A stretch of 6,043 nucleotides of DNA from CAYLOC01 sp964385195 (GTDB lineage: Bacteria; Actinomycetota; Actinomycetes; Propionibacteriales; Nocardioidaceae), in assembly GCA_964385195.1 (NCBI GenBank), contig CAYLOC010000185.1:1-6043 (forward strand), given 5' to 3'. A program made the translations under genes and the position numbers. The first letter of the stretch is position 1. The number at the start of each line of letters is the position of its first letter. The notes under the pieces were generated by a model. The model did not search any database. It was not told where the DNA came from and saw only the letters and a program-made list of their open reading frames with translations. Below, piece by piece: positions 5,733 through 6,043 of this stretch.

Positions 5733-5735
5733 TCA

Positions 5736-6043
5736 TCAGTACTGCACCTCCTGGGAGCGGCGGCGGATCACGGTGATCTCGTCGCGCTGGTTGCCGGTCG
5801 GGCCGTAGTAGTTGAACCCGTAGGAGAACTGGGCATACCCGCCGATCATGTGGGTGGGCTTGACCACCAGCCGGGTCAGCGAGTTGTCGCCGCCGCCGTG
5901 CCAGCCGGAGATCTCCGACTTCGGCACCATCAGGTGCCGGTCCTTGGCGTGGTACATGAAACAGGTGCCTTTCGGCATCCGGTGGGTCACGACCGCGCGG
6001 CAGGCCACCACGCCGTTGCGGTTGAACGCCTCGATCCACTCGT
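5736..6043 (-). CDS. narG: Respiratory nitrate reductase alpha subunit, C-terminal end
   Basis: Only the last 101 residues of the catalytic molybdenum subunit are in the window; the gene continues beyond position 6043, and the two bases 6042-6043 belong to a split codon. NarG binds the molybdo-bis(guanine dinucleotide) cofactor and an [4Fe-4S] cluster and reduces nitrate to nitrite. The fragment starts EWIEAFNRNGVVACRAVVTH and includes MYHAKDRHLMVPKSEISG, then RLVVKPTHMIGGYAQFSYGF and NYYGPTGNQRDEITVIRR. These match the C-terminal cofactor-binding domain of NarG, including the KPTHMIGGYA signature. It ends EVQY with two in-frame stops in tandem (TGATGA). The 70-bp gap to narH is larger than other junctions in this operon. 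Full length would be expected near 1,200 residues. Confidence 0.96.
   Translation of the reverse strand, partial: EWIEAFNRNGVVACRAVVTHRMPKGTCFMYHAKDRHLMVPKSEISGWHGGGDNSLTRLVVKPTHMIGGYAQFSYGFNYYGPTGNQRDEITVIRRRSQEVQY

Noticed and set aside
4949..5776. Plus-strand open frames opposite narH and narG
   Set aside because: They mirror conserved minus-strand genes, have no recognisable family features, and are explained by third-position GC bias.

Overview
The window looks like chromosomal DNA of a high-G+C actinobacterium. The reasons are GC-rich third codon positions throughout, frequent GTG starts, a seven-iron FdxA-type ferredoxin of the mycobacterial/pseudonocardial kind, and a narGHJI order typical of aerobic actinomycetes that keep a respiratory nitrate reductase. 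Family-level assignment (Pseudonocardiaceae-like) is only an impression. Every credible gene is on the minus strand, so transcription runs from high to low coordinates. The long plus-strand open frames are antisense shadows of GC-rich genes.

Layout in transcription order. (1) 6043-2635 holds a membrane-bound nitrate reductase operon: the 3' end of narG, complete narH, narJ and narI. narH/narJ and narJ/narI overlap by GTGA (stop and start share bases). narG and narH are separated by 70 bp carrying an 11-bp-stem hairpin that ends 2 nt before the narH Shine-Dalgarno. (2) 2634-2369 is a repeat island broken by a 100-N gap. It contains 10-mer GGCAAACGCA in direct and inverted copies, a perfect 17-bp stem, a competing perfect 14-bp stem, and a 17-bp tandem array running into the gap. 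(3) 2368-1427 is an APH(6)/streptomycin 6-kinase-like phosphotransferase. (4) 1426-1115 is a second repeat island, also split by a 100-N gap and bounded by an 18-bp near-perfect inverted repeat. (5) 1114-758 is fdxA and 737-27 is a YiiM-like MOSC-domain protein 20 bp downstream, probably co-transcribed.

Functionally, NarGHI would oxidise menaquinol and reduce nitrate at the cytoplasmic side, with NarJ as the maturation chaperone. The FdxA/MOSC pair is also redox and probably molybdenum-cofactor linked, so a ferredoxin-fed MOSC reductase is a reasonable hypothesis. The aminoglycoside-kinase-like gene has no obvious link to either.

No clearly new multi-gene system is visible. The most unusual material is non-coding: the two structured repeat islands around the aph-like gene, which coincide exactly with the assembly gaps and share a CGTGGGCGAG word. 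Order and distance across both N runs rest on scaffolding only.
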